Part shown: positions 33,365 to 43,198 of the stretch, piece by piece
How positions within the stretch are numbered: position 1 is the stretch's first letter
Layout: every line of letters starts with the position of its first letter
Source: Cryptomeria japonica
Taxonomy: Eukaryota > Streptophyta > Pinopsida > Cupressales > Cupressaceae
Reading direction: 5' to 3'
Assembly: GCF_030272615.1 (NCBI RefSeq)
Contig: NC_081413.1
Location: 163,027,080 to 163,091,079, forward strand
Length of the DNA: 64,000 nucleotides
Translations under genes and position numbers: made by a program
The notes under the pieces: model-generated
What the model was told of the DNA's origin: nothing
What the model saw: only the letters and a program-made list of their open reading frames with translations
Database searches by the model: none

Positions 33365-34849
33365 ATGGATGAGGAGTATTCTTCTTTGATGAAAAATCAT
33401 ACTTGGGATCTTTGTCCTCTTCCTAAGGGAAGAAAGTTGGTTCAGTGCAAGTGGGTGTATCGTACCAAGTATGTTGCAGATGGTTCTATTGATAAGTATA
33501 AGGCCCGTCTTGTTGCGAAGGGGTTTTCTCAGGTAGAGGGTATTGACTACTCTGAGACCTTTGCTCCTGTCGCCAAGATGAATTCTATACGCCTGGTACT
33601 TTCACTTGCAGCTTCACAGGGATGGACAGTGTTTCAGATGGATGTGAAGAGTGCCTTCTTGCATGGAGACCTACATGAGGAGATCTATATGGAGCAGCCT
33701 CAGGGTTTTGTGCAAGACACTTCTTTGGTTTGCAGACTTCGACGTTCATTGTATGGTCTCAAACAAGCCCCCAGGGCTTGGTATGAGAAGATGGACTCCT
33801 TCTTGCTTTCCTCGCACTTCACATGCTGTCATTCCGATCACACAGTCTATATTCAGCGTCAGGAGGGTGATCTTTTGATTCTAGTGCTATATGTAGATGA
33901 TCTCATCATTACAGGTAGCTCATCCTCCATGATTCAGAGTGTTCAGAGAGCTTTGATGGAGCAGTTTGAGATGACCGATCTTGGTCTCTTGCACTTCTTT
34001 CTAGGTCTACAGGTTATTCAGTCTTCGGATGGGATTTCCATTTTTCAGGAGAAGTATGCTCTTGATATGCTTCAGCGATTTGGCATGCTTGATTGCAAGT
34101 CTGCCCCCACTCCATTTCAGTCAGGTGTTGTTTTGTCTTCCACTTGCTCTACTCCTTCAGTAGACCCCACTTTATACAGGCATTTGGTTGGCAGTCTGTT
34201 GTACCTGACACATTCTCGTCCTGATCTTTCCTTTGCGGTTGGCCTTGTCTCTCGGTTCTCCCATGATCCTCATGAGAGCCATTGGCAAGCAGCCAAACGT
34301 ATTTTGAGATATATTCGGGGCACCACACATTATGGCATTCATTACTCTTCAGGATCCCCTCACATCATTGGCTTCACTGACTCCGATTGGGCTGGTGATG
34401 TCAATGATCGGAAGTCTACTTCTGGCTTCGTTTTTTGCCTTGGTTCTGGTCCTATCACATGGTCTTGCAAGAAGCAATCTGCTATTGCATTATCATCTAC
34501 TGAGGCTGAGTACCGTGCAGCAGTGTTAGCCAGTCAGGAGGTTTTATGGCTTCGGCAATCGATGACAGAGTTTGGGTTTCCTCCAGATTGTCCCACTATT
34601 CTTTGGTGTGACAACCAGAGTGCCATTCACATTTCACGCAACCCAGTGGAGCATCAGCGGACAAAGCACATTGAAATCCACATGCACTTCATCAGACAGT
34701 TGATTCAGGATGGTTCTCTCATCTTGGAGTATATTCCTACAGAGGAGCAGGTTGCTGACATCTTCACTAAACCTTTGGCATCTCCGCGCTATCTTCAGTT
34801 GCGCTCAATGCTTGGGGTGAAGGAAGTTGTCCTTGGGGGGTCTCAGTGA
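33365..34849 (+). CDS. pol: Copia reverse transcriptase / RNase H, open frame
   Basis: The frame is open from at least 33095; the first in-frame ATG is 33365, giving 494 residues. Domains: the RT start (WDRAMDEEYSSLMKNHTWDL), KWVYRTKYVADGSIDKYKAR, MDVKSAFLHGDLHEEIYMEQ, SLYGLKQAPRAWYEKMDSF, and the catalytic LYVDDLIITG (YVDD at about 33890-33901). RNase H has the marks SDWAGDVNDRKSTSGFVF and ALSSTEAEYRAA, and the frame ends HIEIHMHFIRQL...DIFTKPLAS. All hallmark residues look intact. Upstream sequence back to about 33095 looks like the C-terminal integrase linker, so this is the remaining tail of a polyprotein after a deletion near 33090-33180. Whether it is translated on its own is unknown. 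Confidence 0.95.
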   Translation: MDEEYSSLMKNHTWDLCPLPKGRKLVQCKWVYRTKYVADGSIDKYKARLVAKGFSQVEGIDYSETFAPVAKMNSIRLVLSLAASQGWTVFQMDVKSAFLHGDLHEEIYMEQPQGFVQDTSLVCRLRRSLYGLKQAPRAWYEKMDSFLLSSHFTCCHSDHTVYIQRQEGDLLILVLYVDDLIITGSSSSMIQSVQRALMEQFEMTDLGLLHFFLGLQVIQSSDGISIFQEKYALDMLQRFGMLDCKSAPTPFQSGVVLSSTCSTPSVDPTLYRHLVGSLLYLTHSRPDLSFAVGLVSRFSHDPHESHWQAAKRILRYIRGTTHYGIHYSSGSPHIIGFTDSDWAGDVNDRKSTSGFVFCLGSGPITWSCKKQSAIALSSTEAEYRAAVLASQEVLWLRQSMTEFGFPPDCPTILWCDNQSAIHISRNPVEHQRTKHIEIHMHFIRQLIQDGSLILEYIPTEEQVADIFTKPLASPRYLQLRSMLGVKEVVLGGSQ

Positions 34850-35058
34850 GGCCTTCCTTCCTTCATGTTTTCTTTTCAGCATGATTCTTTATCTCTTTTT
34901 GGAGAGGAGTTTTTTCCCACTGGGTTTTCTCCTTTACTCCACTTTATAGAGATTTTCTTGTATTTGGGTACCTCATCAGGCCTTGTTGCCGGGACCCTCT
35001 TTTGCATTGTAGTTCCTTTGCTTTCTTCTGCATTGTTTGTAGCTGCATTGTAGCTCAT

Positions 35059-35070
35059 CTTAAGGGGGGG
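35059..35070 (+). other. Polypurine tract of the copia element
   Basis: CTTAAGGGGGGG immediately before the 3' LTR. Confidence 0.85.
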
Positions 35071-35388
35071 TGTTAGAGTAAAGTAATTAATTAACTTTGC
35101 TCTCCTCTTAAGATTTCTCTTTATGCATACATTAGTCATTTAATAATTAATATTTAATTATTAAATGCTCACACCTTAGGGTTAGGTTTTCCTTTTGGTG
35201 TTGATCTCCTTTATAAGGATTGATCTCTTGTATTATTCATATTCTTGATTTATTTTTCTCTGATAATACATCTTTTCTCTTTGTCAGAGCCAAAACCCTT
35301 GTATTCGTTCTCTCTCTTTCTCTGTGACAGGTTTCTTGCATGCAGGTTTCTTTTGGGTTCTGTGGATTTGTATTTCTCAAATCCTACA
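35071..35388 (+). repeat. 3' LTR of the copia element
   Basis: Read as identical to 32446-32763, followed by the duplicated ATTAT. Confidence 0.97.
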
Positions 35389-36084
35389 ATTATATGCTAA
35401 CTTGTATCAATGTCATGTTTCTGAACATATGTAGGTTGTGTATGAAAATATTGAAAACATACCTCCTCTACCGAAGACATACATCAAGAGTCCTGCAAAG
35501 CTGAAAAGAAAACGTGGAGATGAGGTAAACATGAATAGTTCAATTATAGTTCATTTTTATGTTAACTTTTCGAATGTGAATTATATAATATAACTAATAT
35601 TAATCATGGTTTTTTTTTTTTTTGCAGGATCCTTTAGAGCCGAGCAGTGCGGTGAAGAGGATCAATTTTGATGATCCGTCCGTAGCTTAGGATGTTATAG
35701 ATAGTTTTGGGATGCTTACATGTCTAGTTGGCATGTATATTTTGTATATGGACATACATTCACGTATTTAGACATACATTTTGTTTGAGTTGGCATTTAT
35801 GCCATATTTGTGTATGGGCATACATTTGTAATCATTTGACATTTTTATATATACAGAAGTTGATATTCGATCATATAAATTGTTGCTCATTTGTGCGTGG
35901 TGTTATCATGGAAATCTTTAATCTTCATTCCAATAATTAACAATGGTTAATAATGGTTATTTAATGAACAATAAAATTCATTTCATTTCATCATAAGTAT
36001 TGTTTGTATAATGAACAATACAATACAATTCATTTGATGAACAATACAATACAATTCATTTAAAGAAAAATACTTGATATAATT

Positions 36085-39000
36085 CATTATTACCCTATGC
36101 ATGGTCTTATTTTTCCCCCCACCTCGGTCGAATGCTTGGGTTCATAACCTACCAGCATTGTCCCTTGAGTGCCCTAAGTGCTAAAATTGTCAAACTTTGA
36201 TGGGCCCTAACTTGAAATCCATGGCACTTGTGAATGATCAGTTTGAAACTACGAGGCCATGAGAGGGGTCCCTACAAAATCCTATCTCAATTTTTCAATT
36301 TTTCCTACGGTTTTATTAGAGCAGCAATTTTTTGGTTGGCAAAAAAATCGTCAGTCTCATTCATTCGAATGTTGTCGCGTGGCCAATTTCTCGTTCAGCT
36401 CATTGCAATGACAAACCATCAACTCTGACATGTCCAGTTAGGCATTATTACCCTATGCATGGTCCTATTCCCCCCCCCCCCCACTCGGTCAAATGCTCAG
36501 GGTCATACCCTACTGGCGTCATCCCTTGAGCGCCCTAAGTGCTAAAAATTGTCAAACTTGGACGGGCCCTAACTCAGAATCCGTGGCACCTACAAAAGAT
36601 CGATTTGAACCTATGGGGCCATGAGAGGGGTCCATACAAAATCCTATCTCAGTTTTTCAAGTTTTCCTACGGTTTTATTAGGGCAGCAATTTTTCGGTGG
36701 GTGAAAAATTTGTCAGTCTCATTCATTTGAATGTTGTCTCCTGGCCGTTTTCTCGTTCTTCGCATCATGATGATGAACCATCGACTCCAACATGTCCAGT
36801 TAGTCATTATTACCCTATGCATTCTCCTATTCCCCCCCCCGCTTGGTCGCATGCTCAAGTTCATACCCTACCGGTGTCATCCCTTGAGCACTGAGCCCTA
36901 ACTCAGAATCCGTGGTAGCTATGAATGATCCACTTGAACCTACAGGGCCACAATAGGGGTCCCTACAAAAGCCTATCTTGATTTTTCAAGTTTCCCTACG
37001 GTTTTATTAGGGGAGCAATTTTTCAGTTGGCAAAAAAATCGTTAGTCTCATTCATTCGAATGTTGTCTCATGGCCAATTTCGCGTTCTTCTCGTCGCGAT
37101 GATGAATTGTTGGCTCTGAAATGTCTAGTTAGGCATTATTACCCTATGCATGCTCCTATTTTTCCCCCTCACTTGGTCGAACGCTTGGGGTCATACCTTA
37201 CCGACGTCGTCCCTTGAGCGCCCTAAGTGCTAAAAATTGTCAAACTTTGATGGGCCCTAACTCGGAATCTATGGCACCTACGAATGATCCACTTGAACCT
37301 ATGGGGCCACAAGAGGGGTCCCTATAAAAGTCTATCTTGGTTTTTCAAGTTTCCCTATGGTTTTATTAGGGCATCAATTTTTTGATGGGCGAAAAAATCG
37401 TCAGTCTCATTCATTCGAATGTTGTCTCATGGTCGTTTTCTTGTTCTGCTCGTCGTGATGATGAACGATCAACTGTGACATGTCTAGTTAGGCATTATTA
37501 CCCTATGCATGCTCCTATTTACCCCCCCACTCAGTCGAACACTCGGGGTCATACCCTACGGATGTCGTCCCTTGAGCATCCTAAGTGCTAAAAATTGTCA
37601 AACTTTGATGGGCCCTAACTCAAAATCCGTGGCACTTGCAAAAGATTGGTTTGAACCTACAGGGCCATGAGAGAGGTCCCTACAAAATCCTATCTCATTT
37701 TTTCAAGTTTTCCTACGGTTTTATTAGGGCAGCAATTTTTTGGTGGGCGAAAAAATCATCAGTCTCATTCATTCGAATATTGTCTCGTGACCGTTTTCTC
37801 ATTCTACTCATCGCAATGACAAACCGTCAACTCTGACATGTCCAGTTAGGCATTATTACCCTATGCATGCTCCTATTTTCCCCCCCTACTCGATCGCACA
37901 TTGGGGTCATAACCTACCAGCGTCGTCCCTTGAGCGCCCTAAGTGCTAAAAATGGTCAATTTTTGATGGGCCCTAACTCAGAATTCGTGGCACCTGCAAA
38001 TGATCTGTTTGAACCTATGGGGTCATGAGAGGGGTACCTACAAAAGCCTATCTCGGTTTTTCAATTTTCCCTATGGTTTTATTAGGGCAGCAATGTTTTG
38101 GTTGGCAAAAAAATCATTAGTCTCATTCATTTGAATGTTGTCTCGTGGCCAATTTCTCATTCTTCTCATCCTGATGATGAACCGTCAGCTCAGACATGTC
38201 CAGTTAGGCATTATTACCCTATGCATGCTCCTATTTTTCCCTCCCACTCAGTCGAACACTTGGGGTCATACCTTGCTGGCGTCATCCCTTGAGCACCTTA
38301 AGTGCTAAAAATTGTCAAACTTTGACGGGCCCTAATTCAGAATCTGTGGCACCTGTGAATGATTAATTTAAACCTACAAGGCCACGAGAGGGGTCCCTAC
38401 AAAATCCTATCTCGGTTTTTCAATTTTCCCTACGGTTTTATTAGGGCAGCAATTTTTCGCTACACGAAAAAATCATCAGTCTCATTCATTCGAATGTTGT
38501 CTCATGGCCATTTTCTCATTCTGCTAGTTGTGATGATGAACTGTCAACTGTGACATGTCCTATTAGGCATTATTACCCTATCCATGCTCCTATTTCCCTC
38601 CCCACTCAGTCGAACGCTCAGGGTCATACCGTACCGACGTCATCCCTTGAGCGCCCTAAGTGCTAAAAATTGTCAAATTTTGACGGGCCCCAACTCGGAA
38701 TCCGTGGCACCTCTAAATGATCTGTTTGAACCTATGGGGCCACGAGAGGGGTCCATACAAAAGCCTATCTTGGTTTTTCAATTTTCCCTACAGTTTTATT
38801 AGGGCAGCAATTTTTTGGTGGGCAAAAAAATCGCCAGTCTCATTCATTCAAATGATGTCTCGTGGTCGTTTTCTCATTCTACTCATCATGATGATGAACC
38901 ATCAACTTTGACATGTCTAGTTAGGCATTATTACCCTATTTCCCCCCCCACTCAGTCGAACACTCGGTGTCATACCCTACCGACATTGTCCCTTGAGCGC

Positions 39001-39337
39001 CCTAAGAGCTAAAAAAATTTAAATTTTGACAGGCCCTAACTAGGAATTTGTGGCACCTGCGCATGATCTATTTGAACCTACAGGGCCATGAGAGGGGTCC
39101 CTAAAAAGCCTATCTCAATTTTTCAATTTTCCCAACAATTTTATTAGGGCAGCAATTTTTCGGTTGGCAAAAAAATCGTCAGTCTCATTCATTCGAATGT
39201 TGTCTCGTGGCCATTTTCTCATTCTTCTCATCGCGATGTTGAATCGTCAACTCTAACATGTCTAGTTAGGCATTATTACCCTATGAATGCTTTTATTTTT
39301 CCCCCCACTTGGTCGAACGCTCGGGGTCATGCCCTAC
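36085..39337. repeat. 358-bp tandem repeat array, about nine copies
   Basis: The anchor CATTATTACCCTATGCATG recurs at 36085, 36443, 36805, 37134, 37493, 37851, 38209, 38568, 38926 and 39271, with spacing 358-362 except 329 and 345 where deletions occurred. Each unit contains a C-run, GGGCCCTAACTCGGAATC, and GGTTTTATTAGGGCAGCAAT. Copies are roughly 85-90% alike by eye. Short open frames of 60-72 codons recur in each unit, but the frames shift between units, so I do not call genes. Confidence 0.95.
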
Positions 39338-39866
39338 CTGTATTTTTAAGAATTGTTAGTCTACACATAAAATGCATGGATGAACATATAGGCTTTATGA
39401 TAATCACTTCAACTGAAATGCATGATAATAAATAAAAAGGTGGGATTATATACCATAAAAATACGTCCCTTTGAATTATATCAACACATCCCAGTATGTT
39501 GATGCAAAAATCATAATGTGATACTGCTGTATATCATCAAAAAAGACCTGCATGAGCATAAAGGTTTTGCAATAATTATATCATAAAAAATTATCAAATA
39601 GTGTTCTCTAATAACAAAAATTGTAAAGCTCATCAAATTCATGATAATAAGACGTGTTGCAAAAATACGTCCCATCCGATTATATAGAGTGTACCCGCTA
39701 TGTTCATGCGAAAACCGTGTTGCCAAAAAAAAACGTTCATCAATAGACCTGCATTTTGAACACATCCTTAATATACACGTAACAAACTTGAACATTAAGG
39801 TTTAATGATCATTATTTAAAATGAAATGCATGATAAAAATAAATAAGGCACCATTAAAGACCTACT
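39338..39866. repeat. Degenerate ~205-bp duplication between the array and the transposase gene
   Basis: AAAAATACGTCCC occurs near 39458 and 39661, each followed by ATTATAT, a GTTxATGC word and AGACCTGCAT. Two diverged copies of about 200 bases. Non-coding. Confidence 0.5.
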
Positions 39867-39867
39867 A

Positions 39868-42561
39868 CTAAAGTGTTCCTGAAGGGTCATCTCTTTGCTT
39901 AAGAGTATCTAGTATTGCTTCATGATCAATAGTAGTCACTGTCCATAGCTCTTTGGTCTTCGATTTTGCTTGATGCTTCAACAACTTGACATTTGTAGCT
40001 ATAATAAGGTATGAATACATTATAATGGTTTTGTGTCTCTCATAGTCTTCAAATGCAGGTATGCCATTCTTTCTAATCATGTATGTTTGCAACCAAGTTC
40101 CCACAACAACAACTAAACCTGTAGGATATGTGAACCCGTCATCATCTGTCACTGGTTGTGTTATCTTTTGTTTTCCTTGTACACATCATTCCAACCAATA
40201 TTATGATTTGTCTTCATTCCCTTGCAGTGTAACAACTACAAAAACATGTCCTCACTATACAAGATCTGATAGACAGTCATACTCAAGTTAACTTTCCATG
40301 TCATCATTTGACAAGGATATTGTTTAAGATAAAGGAGTTAGATATTGGGGAACCCACGTATCAACCCACTCCCTTGACTCGCATTGATCACAATCACACC
40401 AAACACAACTCTGACAAAAACAAGCCAACGCTCGTGTCCAAATGGTCCATGTACTTGCATATAAGCTGAGAAATCAATGTATCTTTGAAGAATCTTTAAT
40501 TGTTTGACAATCCAATCTATCTCCAACTGTGCCCTCCTCAACCAACCAAAAGAATCTAGTTATTGTTGAATCAAGAGTACCTCCATGTGACAATGCTGAA
40601 CTACACCAATCAACAATAGAACATGCATCAGATAAATTTGCACCTGAAATACTCAATTGATCCTTAACTAGAGCTCTCTTCAAACATGCACCTGCCCCAT
40701 CATGCTCCCCCTTCCCATGCCCTGCCTCAAAAAAACACCAAATATGAGGTATACGCCTCTCTACATGTATTCTACTCAACCAATAAAACATACGAGCATT
40801 CTTGAATTGACCCATACAATTATCTGACCATATTATATGTCGGTCAATTGCAATATCTTTCTCATGCAAGAACTCAGAAAAATTCTCAAAAGAATGTTGC
40901 ACATACTCGAAGGAGTGTGATCTATCATCACTCATATAAAAACGATACTCCTTGATTATCTTCCTATCCTCTTGTGTACCATCAAGAGCATGTTTATATG
41001 TAATGTGAACAAAAATAGCAATCTAGATTGAATTGTAGTACTGAGACTGTACCTCATTGTGTAGTTGCAATGTATAGTTCTTTGCAAAATCAACCACCGA
41101 TACAATAGTGCCAATCAAGAAAGAGTTCTTACACATCTTGAACTGTTGACCCAACCACTGAGACCTATGGGTGTGCCTTGCATACTTGTAGAAAACATTT
41201 TCCTTAAAATCCAAAATAAAATCAGCAATACTCACTTCTCTTGAGACTAATTCATATCTAGAACCTTCACCTCCACTCTTCAAAGTATATTTCACTGTCT
41301 CATATCTTTTTTTCTCAGCATAATTCTTTCCAAACTCATGTTCATTGCCCTCATGAAAACATGAAACAAAATTTGACAACCCACCACATTCTAAGCACTT
41401 CTCATTCAAACAATCATTTCTATAGAAATAACAACCATCATCTCTAGGGTATAAAAATAGATCTTGCAAGTCTCTTGATGATCTTGGAAATGGCATTGCA
41501 CCACACTCCTGTAACATCTCATTAGCATGCATCGTAGAATGAATATGACATAAAAGTTCATGGTACATTGAAAACTCCACATGGTACTTGCAACAACAAG
41601 TATTGCGAATTTTAAGAGGAACACAATAAAATGGTTTCAAAAGATTCAAAGGCCCTTTGTGATATTTGCAAAGTTGGATGTACTTCACAAAATTTTTTGT
41701 ACAGCATTGTTTGGATTGATTCCAAGAAATTTTTGGGATGCGGTGTGCAGTCTCGGTTGCTGATTCTTAATTTCAAAATATCCTTTACATTGGGTGACAC
41801 TCTATAATTAGAGTGCCAAAATTGTTGAATCTCCTCCTTCACATTGTTAGTCCACTTTCTATCAACACGTGAAAGCCTCCCACCAAAATCCCATGTATCT
41901 TGTTGAAGTGGATCATCAAGTCTTTGTCTATATGAATCTTCTTGTTCATATGAATCTTCAATTAATTTAGCAATGGTCTCATATTTATCATCTTTAGCAA
42001 TTGAACAAAGAGTTGGCATTGCTCAGTCAATGTCTTATTGCTAAAATTTTGGTCGAAAAGTTGTGTAGTCAACAACCGAATGGTTCTTGTTGACCTCTTG
42101 CCTTCAAGATTTGCAATAATGTTCTCATCGATTTCAAATAACCATTTTGGGGTTCTTGAAGGTCTTGGATTTGAAATTTGTCTTTCATCCATGAGAGGGT
42201 CTTCATTTCTAAAGTAATTAGGTGTTACATATGGTTCACTTGGTTGAGCAATTCCACCTTCAATGTCAAAGTTTTCCACATTTTCACCTCCTATGTCAAA
42301 ATTTTCCACATGTTGAGCATTTTCATTATCACTTACAACATTTTCAAAATTTTCACTTTCAAAATCTACATTTTCATTTTCAATAACTTGTGACACATTT
42401 TCAAATTCAATTTCCTCTTCACTTGAAGTAACATTAGCAATATTTAACATACCTTGTCTTCTCCTCCTATGACATTCTCTATCTCTTTCTCTATACACTT
42501 CAATTTGGTCATTTGAAAGTTTTCTTTTGCGTTTAGACTTCTGGCGACTACTACTCCCCAT
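39868..42561 (-). pseudogene. DDE-type transposase-like gene, broken
   Basis: The ATG at 42561 starts a frame with a basic N-terminus (RQKSKRKRKLSNDQIEVYRE), an acidic Asn/Glu region and a domain ending near 41970. After a frame change near 42010 and another near 41640 comes KPFYCVPLKIRNTCCCKYH, then VVDFAKNYTLQLHNEVQSQY (Asp about 41091), a TAG at 41023-41025 in frame, IIWSDNCMGQFKN (Asp about 40824) and EAGHGKGEHDGAGACLKRAL (Asp about 40701). Spacings are about 89 and 41 residues. This Asp-Phe-Ala-x-Asn-Tyr / Ser-Asp / His-Gly-Lys-Gly-x-x-Asp-Gly layout matches an RNase H-fold transposase-like family that I recall as uncharacterised proteins of fish, cnidarians and early plants; I cannot name the superfamily. 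C-terminal pieces continue to 39868 through further frame changes. Role: probably DNA cleavage and joining for the surrounding element. Confidence 0.65.
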
Positions 42562-42860
42562 TTACCTCCACACAGATTCTCCTAAATAATTGCTAATGTA
42601 AGATTTGACTTTAAGAATCTCCCAAAGGCACAAATTTGTCTCAACCTGTCTAAAAACCCATGATCGTCGACAAAAAATAGAATATGCAGACTGTGGGTCG
42701 TTGGAATCCACAAAATGCCCCACAAGGATCTTTTTTATTTACAAAAATTGAATATTTGATTTAATGTATAAATTTATGGTCCCAAATTTTTTTTCCCGTT
42801 GCCACCCTTTTTTTTACTATTGCCACATTAATGGCAATGGCAGAAATTAGATATCCGATA
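42562..42860. other. Upstream region of the transposase gene
   Basis: Likely promoter side of the minus-strand transposase. Contains poly-T runs and a GATATCCGAT half copy of the palindromic motif at 42850-42859. No other feature. Confidence 0.4.
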
Positions 42861-42878
42861 AAATCCGATATCCGATTT
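42861..42878. promoter_or_regulatory. Palindromic motif copy at the inner edge of the satellite block
   Basis: AAATCCGATATCCGATTT, followed by TATTAGTCA. Its reverse complement resembles the right-end copy with its flank (TACTTATTAAAATCGG). Confidence 0.5.
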
Positions 42879-42892
42879 TATTAGTCATATTT

Positions 42893-43198
<306 letters not shown>

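Larger units (their letters stand above)
32446..35388 (+). mobile_element. Recent, internally deleted Ty1/copia element with identical LTRs
   Basis: LTRs 32446-32763 and 35071-35388 are both 318 bp and I find no difference between them on reading. The TSD ATTAT is at 32441-32445 and 35389-35393. The Met-tRNA primer site and polypurine tract are intact. The internal region is only 2.3 kb and encodes just RT and RNase H; gag, protease and integrase are missing. It therefore inserted recently and must have moved with proteins from another copy, unless the deletion came after insertion. Confidence 0.97.
30814..35690 (+). pseudogene. Six-exon gene of unknown function, inactivated by nonsense changes and a copia insertion in intron 4
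   Basis: I infer exons 30814-31830, 31932-32009, 32129-32197, 32306-32380, 35435-35524 and 35628-35690. Every exon length is a multiple of three and every intron is GT-AG and phase 0. Donor GTAAGA follows exon 1, acceptor TTTTTTTTGCAG precedes exon 6, and a final TAG lies at 35688. The deduced protein is about 463 residues: a Pro/Asn/Gln start, a folded-looking core (VALLWQDSMREQYADGLSYK, LSIKWCTNDGIVKNFWDR, YVEFVLRKHVNYFDIQPF), a Pro-rich linker, an acidic EDEEEEE patch and a basic stretch KLKRKRG that could be a nuclear signal. Exon 1 has seven in-frame stops and exons 2 and 3 one TAG each, but there are no frameshifts. Intron 4 holds the copia element at 32446-35388. I do not recognise the family. 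It may be an accessory gene of the surrounding transposon. Confidence 0.65.

Noticed and set aside
36234-39012. Repeated 60-72-codon frames in the 358-bp array (HERGPYKILS text)
   Set aside because: Frame and ends shift between units with indels and there is no sign of constraint; treated as repeat by-products.
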